A DNA stretch of 25,409 bases from a virus. How positions within the stretch are numbered: the stretch's first letter is position 1; every line of letters starts with the position of its first letter. This document shows, piece by piece, positions 8,583 to 16,439 of the stretch. The stretch spans positions 1-25,409 of the IMG/VR virus record IMGVR_UViG_3300027741_000249. One strand, written 5' to 3'. Below the pieces are notes generated by a model that did no database searches, was not told the origin of the DNA, and worked only from the letters and a program-made list of their open reading frames with translations. The position numbers and the translations under genes are program-made.

Positions 8583-8638
8583 AGAGTGATGCGTGTGTGC
8601 ATCTTGTTTCTTATTTATAGTCACACACGCATCATTCT
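8583..8638 (+). repeat. 17-bp inverted repeat, possible terminator
   Basis: Bases 8583-8599 (AGAGTGATGCGTGTGTG) pair with 8622-8638 over 17 bp, with a single G-T pair and a 22-base loop. It starts 7 bases after the membrane-protein stop. There is no clean T-run after it (CTTATATATA follows), so it is either an imperfect terminator or a processing/stability hairpin ending the fibre-lysis transcript. The pairing is read directly; the function is inferred. Confidence 0.7.
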
Positions 8639-8830
8639 TATATATACATACATTTATATAAATAGTTTATTGCGAAGCAACTACTTGGCAGCCGGCGACG
8701 AAGGGGCCGGATACATCTTCGCTAATGATGCATATATACCATATATTTATGCTTGTGTCAAGCCCTAATTCATGGTATATATGCATAAATCGACAGGCTG
8801 AAACATTTCGTGATGAGGACGTAGTGCATT
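8639..8830 (+). other. Structured non-coding gap before the acetyltransferase-ejection genes
   Basis: Together with the hairpin before it, this is the only long gap in the + strand half. In order it holds an AT-rich stretch with the 12-base palindrome ATTTATATAAAT (8652-8663). A GC-rich element follows, closed by GCGAAG/CTTCGC (8672-8677 with 8717-8722), with an inner CCGGC/GCCGG hairpin (8692-8696 with 8706-8710). Last is a perfect 15-bp inverted repeat ATGCATATATACCAT (8728-8742 with 8772-8786), whose loop has its own GCTTG-TGT-CAAGC hairpin (8751-8763). No convincing reading frame crosses it. It probably carries a promoter, an RNA element, or both. Confidence 0.6.
8753..8781 (+). promoter_or_regulatory. 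Weak candidate sigma70-type promoter
   Basis: TTGTGT (8753-8758), 17 bases, then TATATA (8776-8781). This gives the correct spacing with only partial box matches (3/6 and 4/6). It would initiate near 8788 and serve the GNAT-ejection genes. The -10 box lies within the right arm of the 15-bp inverted repeat, so any regulator or cruciform there would affect it. AT-rich DNA gives such matches easily, so confidence is low. Confidence 0.3.
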
Positions 8831-9286
8831 ATGACCATCACTATTAGGCCGTTAGAAGAAGAAGACAGAAGCATGTTCATTGCTATGATTCAGGCAATGC
8901 ATGGTGAGTCTAAGTACAAAGCTATACCATTTGAAGATGATAAGATCAATTGGTCTATTGATGCTGTGCTACAAAATGATGGCATGACGTGCTATGTCGC
9001 AGAAAAGGAAGGCTCTCTGCTAGGCTTTATTGCTATGCAGATTATGACGTACTACTTTAACCGTGGCACGTATGCAACCGATCAATCATTTTATGTCTAT
9101 CCTTCATGGCGGATGACTTCTGTGCCTATGCGCCTTATTCGTGCAGCAGAATTGTGGGCAGAGATCAACCGTTGTGGCGCTATTGTCCTAGGTGTAACAG
9201 CACCAGAAAGCTTAGAGAAGGTAGAGAAGTTTTATACAAAGATCGGCTACCAGAAATGGGGCAGCATTGTAAGAAAGGAGTTTTAA
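8831..9286 (+). CDS. GNAT-family acetyltransferase, copy 1
   Basis: A 151-residue protein with the GNAT fold pattern: an N-terminal 'TITIRPLEEEDRSMFIAMI' strand-helix, the central 'GSLLGFIAMQIM' beta-hairpin and a C-terminal 'LEKVEKFYTKIGYQKWG' of the usual 'FYEKLGF' type. It would move an acetyl group from acetyl-CoA to an amine; the substrate is unknown. The CoA-phosphate loop, normally R/Q-x-x-G-x-G/A, reads 'YPSWRMTSVPMRLI' (about 90-103) and lacks the glycines, so CoA binding may be altered. Such genes recur among podovirus virion genes. The weak GAGGA site is 11 or more bases from the ATG, and the structured gap lies upstream. It is one base away from the next gene. Confidence 0.72.
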   Translation: MTITIRPLEEEDRSMFIAMIQAMHGESKYKAIPFEDDKINWSIDAVLQNDGMTCYVAEKEGSLLGFIAMQIMTYYFNRGTYATDQSFYVYPSWRMTSVPMRLIRAAELWAEINRCGAIVLGVTAPESLEKVEKFYTKIGYQKWGSIVRKEF

Positions 9287-9287
9287 T

Positions 9288-10253
9288 ATGTGTGGTGGTG
9301 GTGGCGGAGACAAAGGTCGAGCGGCAACCGACGCAGCAATGCGTGCAGAGGATGAGCGTAAGGCCGCAGCAGCCGCAGCAGCAGCAGAAGCAGCGCGTGT
9401 GCGCGACGCAGATACAGCATCAGCCGCAGCCGCAGCTGAGCGAGATGCATACAATAACAATCTAAACTTTGCAACTACTGCTGCGAAGTCACGGTTGATT
9501 AACTCACTCAAAGATCGTAACGTGTTTGCTGATCCATACATGGACAGGATCAATCAAGCAGTTGCCGATCAACAAGCATTGATACCAACCAATGACAAGA
9601 ACATAGGTTCATACTTTGGTAAAGACTTTGTCGATAACGTACTCAATGGCATAACTGCAAGTGAGCGTGGAAAAGTCACTAAGCAGGTGAATTCTAAGTA
9701 TTCACCAACCTTTGCTGACAACATGTTTAGCAATGATGCTAATGATTCATACATCAATAAGATTCTAGAAGGTCAGCGCACTGAGGCAACACAGAGCATT
9801 GATCGTGCAAGAGCGCGTGGCAATCTAGATGACATGGGCTACAGCCGTGCGCTGGGGCGCATTGGTGAGCTTTCATCTGCTGGATTCAATACAGCAAATA
9901 ACCTTGCTGATGCAAGGATCCAAGGCTATCGTGGTTCTGTCAATGACATTATTAACAATGCAAAGTCTGCTGCTGGTGCGTATAACCTAGGTGATTCATT
10001 CAACATAGATGACTACGACACACAGATTGCAAACAAGCAGGCTGAGTTTGGTAAAAACCTAGAAGGTGATACCAACGCAGCACTGGCTGGTCAAACATTC
10101 TTTGACATTGGTGACATCTTGAACAAGGGTGGTATCGCACAAGGTGCAGTGAATCCATCTGTAACAGGCACACCTAACACTGGTGCGACTGGTGCTAATG
10201 GTGTGAACGTGAACCTGCTACAGCGTGGTGCTGGTCAGGGTAGTGTGTTCTAA
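9288..10253 (+). CDS. Ejection-type internal virion protein ('MCG' protein)
   Basis: A 321-residue protein starting Met-Cys-Gly5-Asp. Residues about 17-55 form an alanine-rich, charged helix (a run of eight Ala, then 'AEAARVRDADTASAAAAAERD') with strong coiled-coil character. The middle (about 60-240) is mostly helical with many Asn, Asp and Gln, and the end is a Gly/Asn/Thr-rich tail. Phage proteins beginning MCG(G) with an Ala/Gln-rich helix are common among podovirus internal or ejected proteins, which extend the short tail through the host envelope. The N-terminal Cys is not a lipobox because no signal peptide precedes it. An AAGGAG site gives a strong start. Its stop overlaps the next gene by one base (TAATG). 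Confidence 0.6.
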   Translation: MCGGGGGDKGRAATDAAMRAEDERKAAAAAAAAEAARVRDADTASAAAAAERDAYNNNLNFATTAAKSRLINSLKDRNVFADPYMDRINQAVADQQALIPTNDKNIGSYFGKDFVDNVLNGITASERGKVTKQVNSKYSPTFADNMFSNDANDSYINKILEGQRTEATQSIDRARARGNLDDMGYSRALGRIGELSSAGFNTANNLADARIQGYRGSVNDIINNAKSAAGAYNLGDSFNIDDYDTQIANKQAEFGKNLEGDTNAALAGQTFFDIGDILNKGGIAQGAVNPSVTGTPNTGATGANGVNVNLLQRGAGQGSVF

Positions 10254-10720
10254 TGTATACAGTGCAACTTGAACCAATCACTGTAGACTTTGCTAGGGAT
10301 GCTGACGCATTAGCACTCTTGTCTCGTGCTGCTATATGCAAAGCAATCCCAGAAGCAGATGCGATGCCTCCATACATGATTAAGTGGGATCAGTATCTCA
10401 CTGTGCATGACACAATCCTGTCTGCCACCGCACGTGACTTTGACGATGACTCATTGCTAGGATTTATCATATACAATGTGTATGAGCATCCACACCATGC
10501 AGGTATGATTGTAGGCTTTTGCACTATCATCATGTCACACCCTGAGCATCGTGGTGAGGGCATAGGCAAAGCAATGTGTGCATTCATGGAACCGCATCTT
10601 AAAGCTGCCGGTGTAACCACAGTGCTGCATGGTCATCGTCTTATGTACAACACAAAGCCTATGTTTGAGTCACTAGGCTACTCACTTGTAGATCATATCT
10701 ACGCGAAGGAGATTGCATAA
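10253..10720 (+). CDS. GNAT-family acetyltransferase, copy 2
   Basis: A 155-residue GNAT enzyme with a complete motif A: 'IIMSHPEHRGEGIGKAMCAF' (about 92-111), where R100-G-E-G-I-G105 is the acetyl-CoA pyrophosphate loop. The end has 'YNTKPMFESLGYSLVDHIYAKE', the usual motif B helix and closing strand. It is not an obvious duplicate of copy 1: the N-terminal halves do not align by eye. The substrate is unknown; it may modify virion or host proteins. It is coupled to both neighbours by TAATG overlaps, so it is translated with the ejection proteins. Confidence 0.82.
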   Translation: MYTVQLEPITVDFARDADALALLSRAAICKAIPEADAMPPYMIKWDQYLTVHDTILSATARDFDDDSLLGFIIYNVYEHPHHAGMIVGFCTIIMSHPEHRGEGIGKAMCAFMEPHLKAAGVTTVLHGHRLMYNTKPMFESLGYSLVDHIYAKEIA

Positions 10721-11691
10721 TGGCTATTACAGCAGCACTGATCGGTGCTACCGCTACAGCCGGTGCGGCTGGCATGGGCATGATGAACGCCAATGCAGCA
10801 AGCAAGAATGCTAAAGCATCTAACAACTTAGCGATGCAGCAGTTTTTAGAGCAGCGTCGCCTTGCTGGCGTGCAAGAAGAGATGGCACGCGCTGGTTCTG
10901 TAGACGCACGCGGTAACACCACATCATACGTTCCTGGCGTTGGTTGGGTCACTACTGCCACACCAATGACTAGGCAGTTGATTAACGCATCTGATACAGA
11001 AGAATTACGTCGTAATACTGTCGATGCTATGCGCAATCGTTTGCGTAACCAGAATACGTTTGAGCGCCAAGGCAGAGAAGGTCTGGCGGCAGATGCAGCA
11101 CTTGCTTCTGGTAAGGAAGGCGCGCAGAGTCTTAATGACATTCGTGCGCTACTCACTGAACAGAACGTAGCACATGCAGTCAGTGGCGCTAACGATCTAC
11201 GCAATCGCATTAGTCTAAACGCAATACGCCAAGGCACTGGTGGTGAGACTGCTGTAGCACAGCTAGGCAGGCAGGCGCTTATGGACACACGCAGTGCCAT
11301 TGCTGATGCTAATGCTGCGGCTAATCCAGAGTTTCTATCAAGAAAGCAAGGGCGTGAAGCAGCCGCAACCAATCAGTACAACACCTTTGCCGCACGAGCT
11401 ACAGCACCAGATGGTACTACCTTTGTGCCTTCCAATATTGATGAAGGAATCAATGAAGGACTCGCAAGCAAGGCTGCTATGGCACAACGAGGCTTGGCTC
11501 AGGCAGGCACTGTTAATGCGCCGCAGCTACGCTTCGCAGAAGATCGCACACCAGTTGCTCTTGCCAGTCTAGGCAGCTCACTTAGTGGGCTAGTGCAGAC
11601 AGGTAATAAGTATTTGAGCAACAGAAGCGCGAATGCTCCTAACAATTTGAGCTTTGATACGCCTAACAGGTATGAAAATCCTAATATCTAA
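10720..11691 (+). CDS. Ejection-type internal virion protein (323 aa)
   Basis: A 323-residue protein. The N-terminal 35 residues are hydrophobic and small ('ITAALIGATATAGAAGMGMM', then 'NANAASKNAKASNN'), a glycine-zipper-like helix that could insert in membrane. The rest is helical, rich in Ala, Arg, Gln and Asn with few Cys or aromatic residues, and the tail (about 285-323) is Ser/Asn-rich. This agrees with a protein packed in the head and ejected ahead of DNA. No enzymatic motif is seen. A long open frame on the opposite strand here (10659-11372) is a shadow of this composition. Confidence 0.58.
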   Translation: MAITAALIGATATAGAAGMGMMNANAASKNAKASNNLAMQQFLEQRRLAGVQEEMARAGSVDARGNTTSYVPGVGWVTTATPMTRQLINASDTEELRRNTVDAMRNRLRNQNTFERQGREGLAADAALASGKEGAQSLNDIRALLTEQNVAHAVSGANDLRNRISLNAIRQGTGGETAVAQLGRQALMDTRSAIADANAAANPEFLSRKQGREAAATNQYNTFAARATAPDGTTFVPSNIDEGINEGLASKAAMAQRGLAQAGTVNAPQLRFAEDRTPVALASLGSSLSGLVQTGNKYLSNRSANAPNNLSFDTPNRYENPNI

Positions 11692-11709
11692 CAGATACAC
11701 GAGGTAATC

Positions 11710-12747
11710 ATGGCAGATGAATTTACAGCAGAAGGCACACTGGCTAATGTGCTGAGTGGTGTGCAGAACCGCTCTAGGCTTACATCACCAGATCGTAAAG
11801 CATACGATCCATCTACGGCTGAGATTAGCATCCTTAACCAACTAAGCGGTCCTGGTGCTAGTCAGCTAGTAGGCTTCTTGGGTGGTGCGCGTGCTGATAG
11901 ACAAGCAGCATCGGATCAATATGACACTAGCCTTGCCGCGGTGAATAACCGTGCGGCGATTCTAGCGCAACAAGATGATGCTACTAAACGTCGTGGACAG
12001 AATGTAAACCTTGCAGTTGCTGGTGCTCAGAATCCTAACGCATCCGCGGCATTTAATTTGATATATGAGCAGATCCGACCAGAAGCACGTGGTCTTATGA
12101 ACCAGTTAGCAGTAAGCAATGGTCAATACCGTCAGGCTCAAGTAGAAGAGACACTAGCGCAGGCTGCAGAGCGTCGTGCTAATGCTGCTGATGGTGGTAG
12201 TGGTGGCGCGGCTGCCGCACGTAATGATCCTTTGAGCATTGCAAACCTTACGAGAGTGCAGACACAAGTACGCGCCGCAGAGAACGCCGCAGATCGAGCA
12301 ACTGCACAAGAACTTACTCGTATATATGGCAGGCCGGTTAATCAGGTAGAGATCGCACGTGGCACATTCATTCCAGCAGGCGGTCAAGCACCACTAACTG
12401 CTGAACAACAGGCAGCAGCTTCTGCGCTTATTGCGCGCAACCGTGCCGCTGCTCGTGATGGTGTACTAGCTATCTATCCAGACGCAACACGTCAGCGTTT
12501 TGGCACACAGCCACAACCTGCACAGCAAGGTGCGACGCCTGCGGCACCAGCACCAGCGCAAGCACAAGCACCAGTGGTCCAACCCGCTGCACCTGCTGCG
12601 GCAGCACCAACTGTAGTAACACCAGAAGCACGTACTAGAGCGCAAGCACAAGCAACTGCTGCTGGTGGCACACTACAAGTTAACCCTGCTACTGGCGCAA
12701 TGCGCATTAAGCTGCCAAATGGAACCTTCCAGCCTATAGGACAGTAA
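11710..12747 (+). CDS. Ejection-type internal virion protein (345 aa)
   Basis: A 345-residue protein. Residues 1-250 are predominantly helical and Ala/Gln/Arg-rich ('QQDDATKRRGQNVNLAVAGA', 'RAAENAADRATAQELTRIYG'). About 255-300 form an Ala/Pro/Gln linker. The last about 40 residues look like a small folded domain ('GGTLQVNPATGAMRIKLPNG'), similar in spirit to the short C-terminal beta modules of tail-associated proteins. A GAGG site precedes the ATG. The role in DNA ejection is inferred from location and composition; nothing else about its function is visible. Confidence 0.56.
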   Translation: MADEFTAEGTLANVLSGVQNRSRLTSPDRKAYDPSTAEISILNQLSGPGASQLVGFLGGARADRQAASDQYDTSLAAVNNRAAILAQQDDATKRRGQNVNLAVAGAQNPNASAAFNLIYEQIRPEARGLMNQLAVSNGQYRQAQVEETLAQAAERRANAADGGSGGAAAARNDPLSIANLTRVQTQVRAAENAADRATAQELTRIYGRPVNQVEIARGTFIPAGGQAPLTAEQQAAASALIARNRAAARDGVLAIYPDATRQRFGTQPQPAQQGATPAAPAPAQAQAPVVQPAAPAAAAPTVVTPEARTRAQAQATAAGGTLQVNPATGAMRIKLPNGTFQPIGQ

Positions 12748-12748
12748 C

Positions 12749-15610
12749 ATGCCAGATGACGGCTTCGTAGATGTACCTGCTGATGGCTTTATAGATGTCC
12801 CGGCTCGTACAGTAGGTAGCACATTACTTGAGCGGTTAGGTAGGCAAGCAGTTGCACCTATCTTACGCTTTCCTACAGACACCTTACTAGGCATCTCAGG
12901 AGCATTAGGTAGCGACTGGGCTGCACGCAATGCACAGATGATTGGCAATCGCATTGACTCTGAGCTAGGCACTAGAGAGGTTAACGTATTCGATCCGAAC
13001 AATACTGCTGGTGATTACTCAGAGTTTGCAGTGCGTAATGGCATCAGTGCATTAGTAGGCTTACCAGTGCGAGCTGCTACAGCAATCACTGGCTCAATTA
13101 AGCCTGGCATGCGTATTGTAGAAGCACTGACTCCTGTCACTCTACCACTAACGCGTGGTAACATTGTTGCTAATGCTGTAGGGTCTAACGCAGTCACTGC
13201 TGCTGTTCAGGGTCTAAATGAGTTAGACGAGAACGCACGTGGCCGTGTCGTAGCACCTAGTGATGGCTTTGTAGATGTAGCACCTGAACAGGCAACAACA
13301 CCAGTGCCATTGGGTGATGGCTTTGTTGATGTGCCAACAGAGCAGCCTAGGTCTACATACGGCATGATCCGTGACAACATAGCACCAGTAATGCTAGGCG
13401 CTGCTGCACTACTCGGTGGTACGGGTGCTGCACGACAAGTCATGCGCAATCGTGCGGCTAATGCTGCTATGGATGGCAGCTATGTCGGACAGACACAGCG
13501 CGGTAATGATAACTATCAGCCTGGTGCTGCTGAGACTGTGGTGCAGCAGACTCTAGATGAGACTGCTAGTGCTCAAGCTGCAATGACTAGAGCAGCAGAG
13601 CGAGGACTAGTCACACCTGAGTTTGCACGTAATGCTAATGAAGGATTTAGCACTAACATTAGTCCTGCACCGACTATGGAGCGGGCAGAAGAGGTGCTGA
13701 ACACTGGTAGGTTCCTTGATACAGGCATCACTACTATTGCACCACGTGAGTATGAGCTTAGCATTGCGAATCTAGGTGTAGAAGATCCAGCATTGTACAG
13801 GCTGTTCAATGATGCATCTGCGGCAGGTGATGAGTTAAACTCACGTACTGCTTTACTTAATGCAGGGCAGAGAATGCCTGGTCCATTGCAGCCAGGAGTA
13901 GCACCGACTGCTGCGCGGCGCTTCCTACGCTCTGAGGATGATGCAACACTACAGCAGCGGCTAGATGCAGGCTATGCTAACCCACGTGTTGCACAACTCA
14001 TGGCTGAGCGTCAACAGATTCAAGCAGCACTGCGTGAGTTTGCTGTGCATGAGCGGCTATACTCACAGCAGACAGCAACTAAGTACGCTAATGCGCATCC
14101 TGAGTGGATTCATACACTAGATCCAGACAATAGCCCATTTACTAGACGTAATATGACTACTAACAGGACACCAGAGGAGCTTAGTGATCCTGTTATCTCT
14201 ATGCATGAAGCTGTTCGTGATTACGTAGATGCTGCGTTAGTCAATCGCCAGCGTCGCGCGCTTATGGAAGCATCACAGGCTATTGCACGCACTACACCAG
14301 ATGGTCTACAGACTGTAGGCATTGGTAAGTCTGCGCCTATCGCGCTAGCAAACGCAAATCAGTCACCTGGCACGACTATTATTCGTGTCAAAGACGGTGA
14401 CATAGTGATGGGTGTAGAGGTTATTCCCGCAGTAGCACGTGGCTATCAGACTGTGCCTAGACTTGTGGCACCATTCCTGTCATCACTAAGTCGTGCGTTC
14501 TCTGGTGCTACTGTAGGTAAGGTCGCGGCACTAGTTGGTGCGGTGCAAGCATTTACGTCTGCTGCATTTGCTGGTTCCGCTATCATGGCATCACGGCCTA
14601 GAGGCACTAGTGCTGGCATACTCGATAGTGCATTACTAAGTGCTACTGGCAGAAACTTACCTATACCTGATCCTACATTCATATTGCAAAGCCTGTATAC
14701 AGGACTTGCGGGTATAGGTGCAGAAGCATCACGTGCTATTGCGTCACAAGTGCTTCGTAGCATCATCTCTGATGGAGCACTGGTGCGCACGCTAGGCCCA
14801 CGCACTTCTGCATTTATTGCTAAGAAGTTTGGTGACATCTACACAGCATCTAGTCTAGCACGAGCACGGCAGGGAGGGTTGTCTACTACAGGCATCAACT
14901 ATAACCCTGCATATGAACAGAGCATAAAGTTTGCTAACAAAGCATTGACACCTGAGTACAGACTGCTGCTTCCTAAAGACCAAGCGGCACAAGGTCTAGC
15001 AGCAATCGAAGAGTTTGCACGCTTTCATGGTAGGCAACTAACACCTGCATTCTTAGGTAGAGCGTGGCAGTTGTTTGGCAACGTGCTAGACATCATAGCG
15101 TCTGCACCTAACGTAGCATTTGCTAATCAGAACCTTGGTAGGGCAGGGTTCACTGACCAAGCCGTGTACGGTATGGCACGCAGGCTTGCAGGTGATCCTG
15201 CGGCACGTGGTGCGAATCCAGGATTGCAGATGGCAACGTCTGCTATTCCATTCTCTAACACCACTATGCAAAGCATTCGTGCGCACGCTAGAGGATTCAG
15301 TGAGCATCCTCTACGGTATGCAAGCACGTATATTATGATTGGTGGTACTGTACCACTTGTCACTCTAGCATCTGCATTGCTTGCAGATGAGTATGAAGGG
15401 GGAGATAAGTACATCAACTACATGCTCAACATGTCTGCTAGAGACGTGTTGTCTGGTGCTATGTTCTTTATTCCAGGTGTAGCGCCTAACAATGGCATGC
15501 GTATTCCAGTAGATCCAATGTTTGCACCAGGCATTGCTGCTGCTACTGCGACAGTCACACAGTTTATGGGGATTGAGGATTACATAAAGAGCGGTCAGTT
15601 AAGTCCGTGA
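12749..15610 (+). CDS. Large ejection protein, N-terminal part (953 aa)
   Basis: The longest gene of the window, probably the giant internal virion protein of the ejectosome (the place taken by gp16 in T7). The N-terminus carries the short repeat D-G-F-V/I-D-V-P at residues 4-10, 12-18, 172-178 and 190-196. Hydrophobic helices that could span membrane lie at about 590-620 ('VGKVAALVGAVQAFTSAAFA') and 855-875 ('IMIGGTVPLVTLASALLADE'). The rest is Ala/Arg/Gln-rich helix. I see no lysozyme or transglycosylase motif. An AGGA site sits 7 bases before ATG. The TGA at 15608-15610 does not end the coding signal: the +1 frame runs on without a stop into the 256-aa gene, so this may be one protein of about 1,230 residues interrupted by a frameshift. 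Confidence 0.7.
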   Translation: MPDDGFVDVPADGFIDVPARTVGSTLLERLGRQAVAPILRFPTDTLLGISGALGSDWAARNAQMIGNRIDSELGTREVNVFDPNNTAGDYSEFAVRNGISALVGLPVRAATAITGSIKPGMRIVEALTPVTLPLTRGNIVANAVGSNAVTAAVQGLNELDENARGRVVAPSDGFVDVAPEQATTPVPLGDGFVDVPTEQPRSTYGMIRDNIAPVMLGAAALLGGTGAARQVMRNRAANAAMDGSYVGQTQRGNDNYQPGAAETVVQQTLDETASAQAAMTRAAERGLVTPEFARNANEGFSTNISPAPTMERAEEVLNTGRFLDTGITTIAPREYELSIANLGVEDPALYRLFNDASAAGDELNSRTALLNAGQRMPGPLQPGVAPTAARRFLRSEDDATLQQRLDAGYANPRVAQLMAERQQIQAALREFAVHERLYSQQTATKYANAHPEWIHTLDPDNSPFTRRNMTTNRTPEELSDPVISMHEAVRDYVDAALVNRQRRALMEASQAIARTTPDGLQTVGIGKSAPIALANANQSPGTTIIRVKDGDIVMGVEVIPAVARGYQTVPRLVAPFLSSLSRAFSGATVGKVAALVGAVQAFTSAAFAGSAIMASRPRGTSAGILDSALLSATGRNLPIPDPTFILQSLYTGLAGIGAEASRAIASQVLRSIISDGALVRTLGPRTSAFIAKKFGDIYTASSLARARQGGLSTTGINYNPAYEQSIKFANKALTPEYRLLLPKDQAAQGLAAIEEFARFHGRQLTPAFLGRAWQLFGNVLDIIASAPNVAFANQNLGRAGFTDQAVYGMARRLAGDPAARGANPGLQMATSAIPFSNTTMQSIRAHARGFSEHPLRYASTYIMIGGTVPLVTLASALLADEYEGGDKYINYMLNMSARDVLSGAMFFIPGVAPNNGMRIPVDPMFAPGIAAATATVTQFMGIEDYIKSGQLSP

Positions 15611-15611
15611 G
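15608..15611 (+). promoter_or_regulatory. Possible +1 frameshift site joining two ejection ORFs
   Basis: The upstream frame ends CCG-TGA. Skipping one base gives GAG AAC ATC TAC and reads on without a stop through 15611-15668 into the ORF at 15669. The last stop in that downstream frame is the TAA at 15600-15602, so the shift must occur within about two codons (15602-15610). Slow decoding of UGA is a known stimulator of +1 shifting, as in prfB and antizyme, but the P-site codon CCG is not a classic slippery codon and no adjacent stimulatory SD is seen. A simple indel is an equal alternative. Confidence 0.4.
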
Positions 15612-15668
15612 AACATCTACTCATTCCTCAATGATCGTAATGCACAACTTGCATCTACGAGTCTTACT

Positions 15669-16439
15669 ATGTCACTTGATCCGACGGAAGCGTTGACTAA
15701 CATTACTCAAGGGCTAGGTCTAGGCAATCAGCGCGAGGCACCGGGGGCACCAGGGTATGAGAAATCTAATACCTTTGGTGGTGTGCTTAGCGCAGACCTA
15801 GAGACACGCATTAAGGGATTGTTTGGTGCTGTGGGTAGCACGGTTGTGTCTGCACTAGAGCGTGCGACACAAGGCAATGGACTACCTAGTGGCATAGATT
15901 CTTATATGCAAGACCTACGCCGCAATCGCATTGCTGCGCCACTGCTACAACCAACTCGCATTGATCCACAGCGTGGTATGATTGGTGAATTGAACGTACC
16001 ACTAGAGCAGCGGTTTATGGAAGTAGCACGTGACTTCTTACCAGATGTAACACGTCCTGGTACTATCGGTTCTGGTACTGGACTACGTGCTGCAATGACT
16101 GGCAGACAACCACCACCAGAGAGTGTAGTGCCAGTGCTTGCACAGATGTGGCAGTTGCATAATCGCGCTGACATGCGAGTGTATCGTGAGCAGAGAGCAT
16201 CAGCACAGCAAGCTATCATAGATATTCGATCTTCTGTAGATCGCTTCCCTAATGAGATTGCTGTACGTGAAGCACAGAACAGGCAAGCAAGAATTGTTCG
16301 TGAGGCTAATGCTTACATGTACAATCAAATGATCGGCCTACAGAACAGACTAATCCGTTCTGAGGGCCGAGACATTGATCTAAAGCGTATTGATCCACAG
16401 CGCGGCATTGAACAGTTTGAGCGTACTACAGGTAGGTAA
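15669..16439 (+). CDS. Ejection protein, C-terminal part or separate 256-aa protein
   Basis: A 256-residue ORF. The 58 bases before its ATG are open in the same frame and read like protein ('ENIYSFLNDRNAQLASTSLT'). The ribosome site is poor (ACGAG, 15657-15661), unlike the neighbours. Both points favour this being the C-terminal part of the 953-aa protein. It has Gly-rich ('LTNITQGLGLGNQREAPGAP') and helical Arg/Gln-rich regions, and the heptapeptide RIDPQRG twice (residues about 97-103 and 241-247). The sequence has no known catalytic motif. It ends exactly where the converging - strand gene ends. Confidence 0.6.
   Translation: MSLDPTEALTNITQGLGLGNQREAPGAPGYEKSNTFGGVLSADLETRIKGLFGAVGSTVVSALERATQGNGLPSGIDSYMQDLRRNRIAAPLLQPTRIDPQRGMIGELNVPLEQRFMEVARDFLPDVTRPGTIGSGTGLRAAMTGRQPPPESVVPVLAQMWQLHNRADMRVYREQRASAQQAIIDIRSSVDRFPNEIAVREAQNRQARIVREANAYMYNQMIGLQNRLIRSEGRDIDLKRIDPQRGIEQFERTTGR

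Noticed and set aside
8586-8768. 60-codon frame starting GTG in the gap
   Set aside because: It begins inside the hairpin arm, has no ribosome site, and its product is mostly Ile/Tyr from AT repeats.
8661-8770. Pistol or twister ribozyme
   Set aside because: Short matches such as AAATAGTT and AAGCCCTAA recall pistol, but they are about 100 bases apart and the TTAGGG partner loop is missing; the loop of the 15-bp repeat is too short for twister.
9288-9310. Lipoprotein start (Met-Cys-Gly)
   Set aside because: No signal peptide or lipobox precedes the Cys; the poly-Gly and charged helix suit an internal virion protein.
10659-11372. 237-codon open frame on the - strand
   Set aside because: It lies wholly under a + strand ejection gene coupled to both neighbours; its Ala/Arg/Ser content is what Ala/Gln-rich codons give on the other strand.
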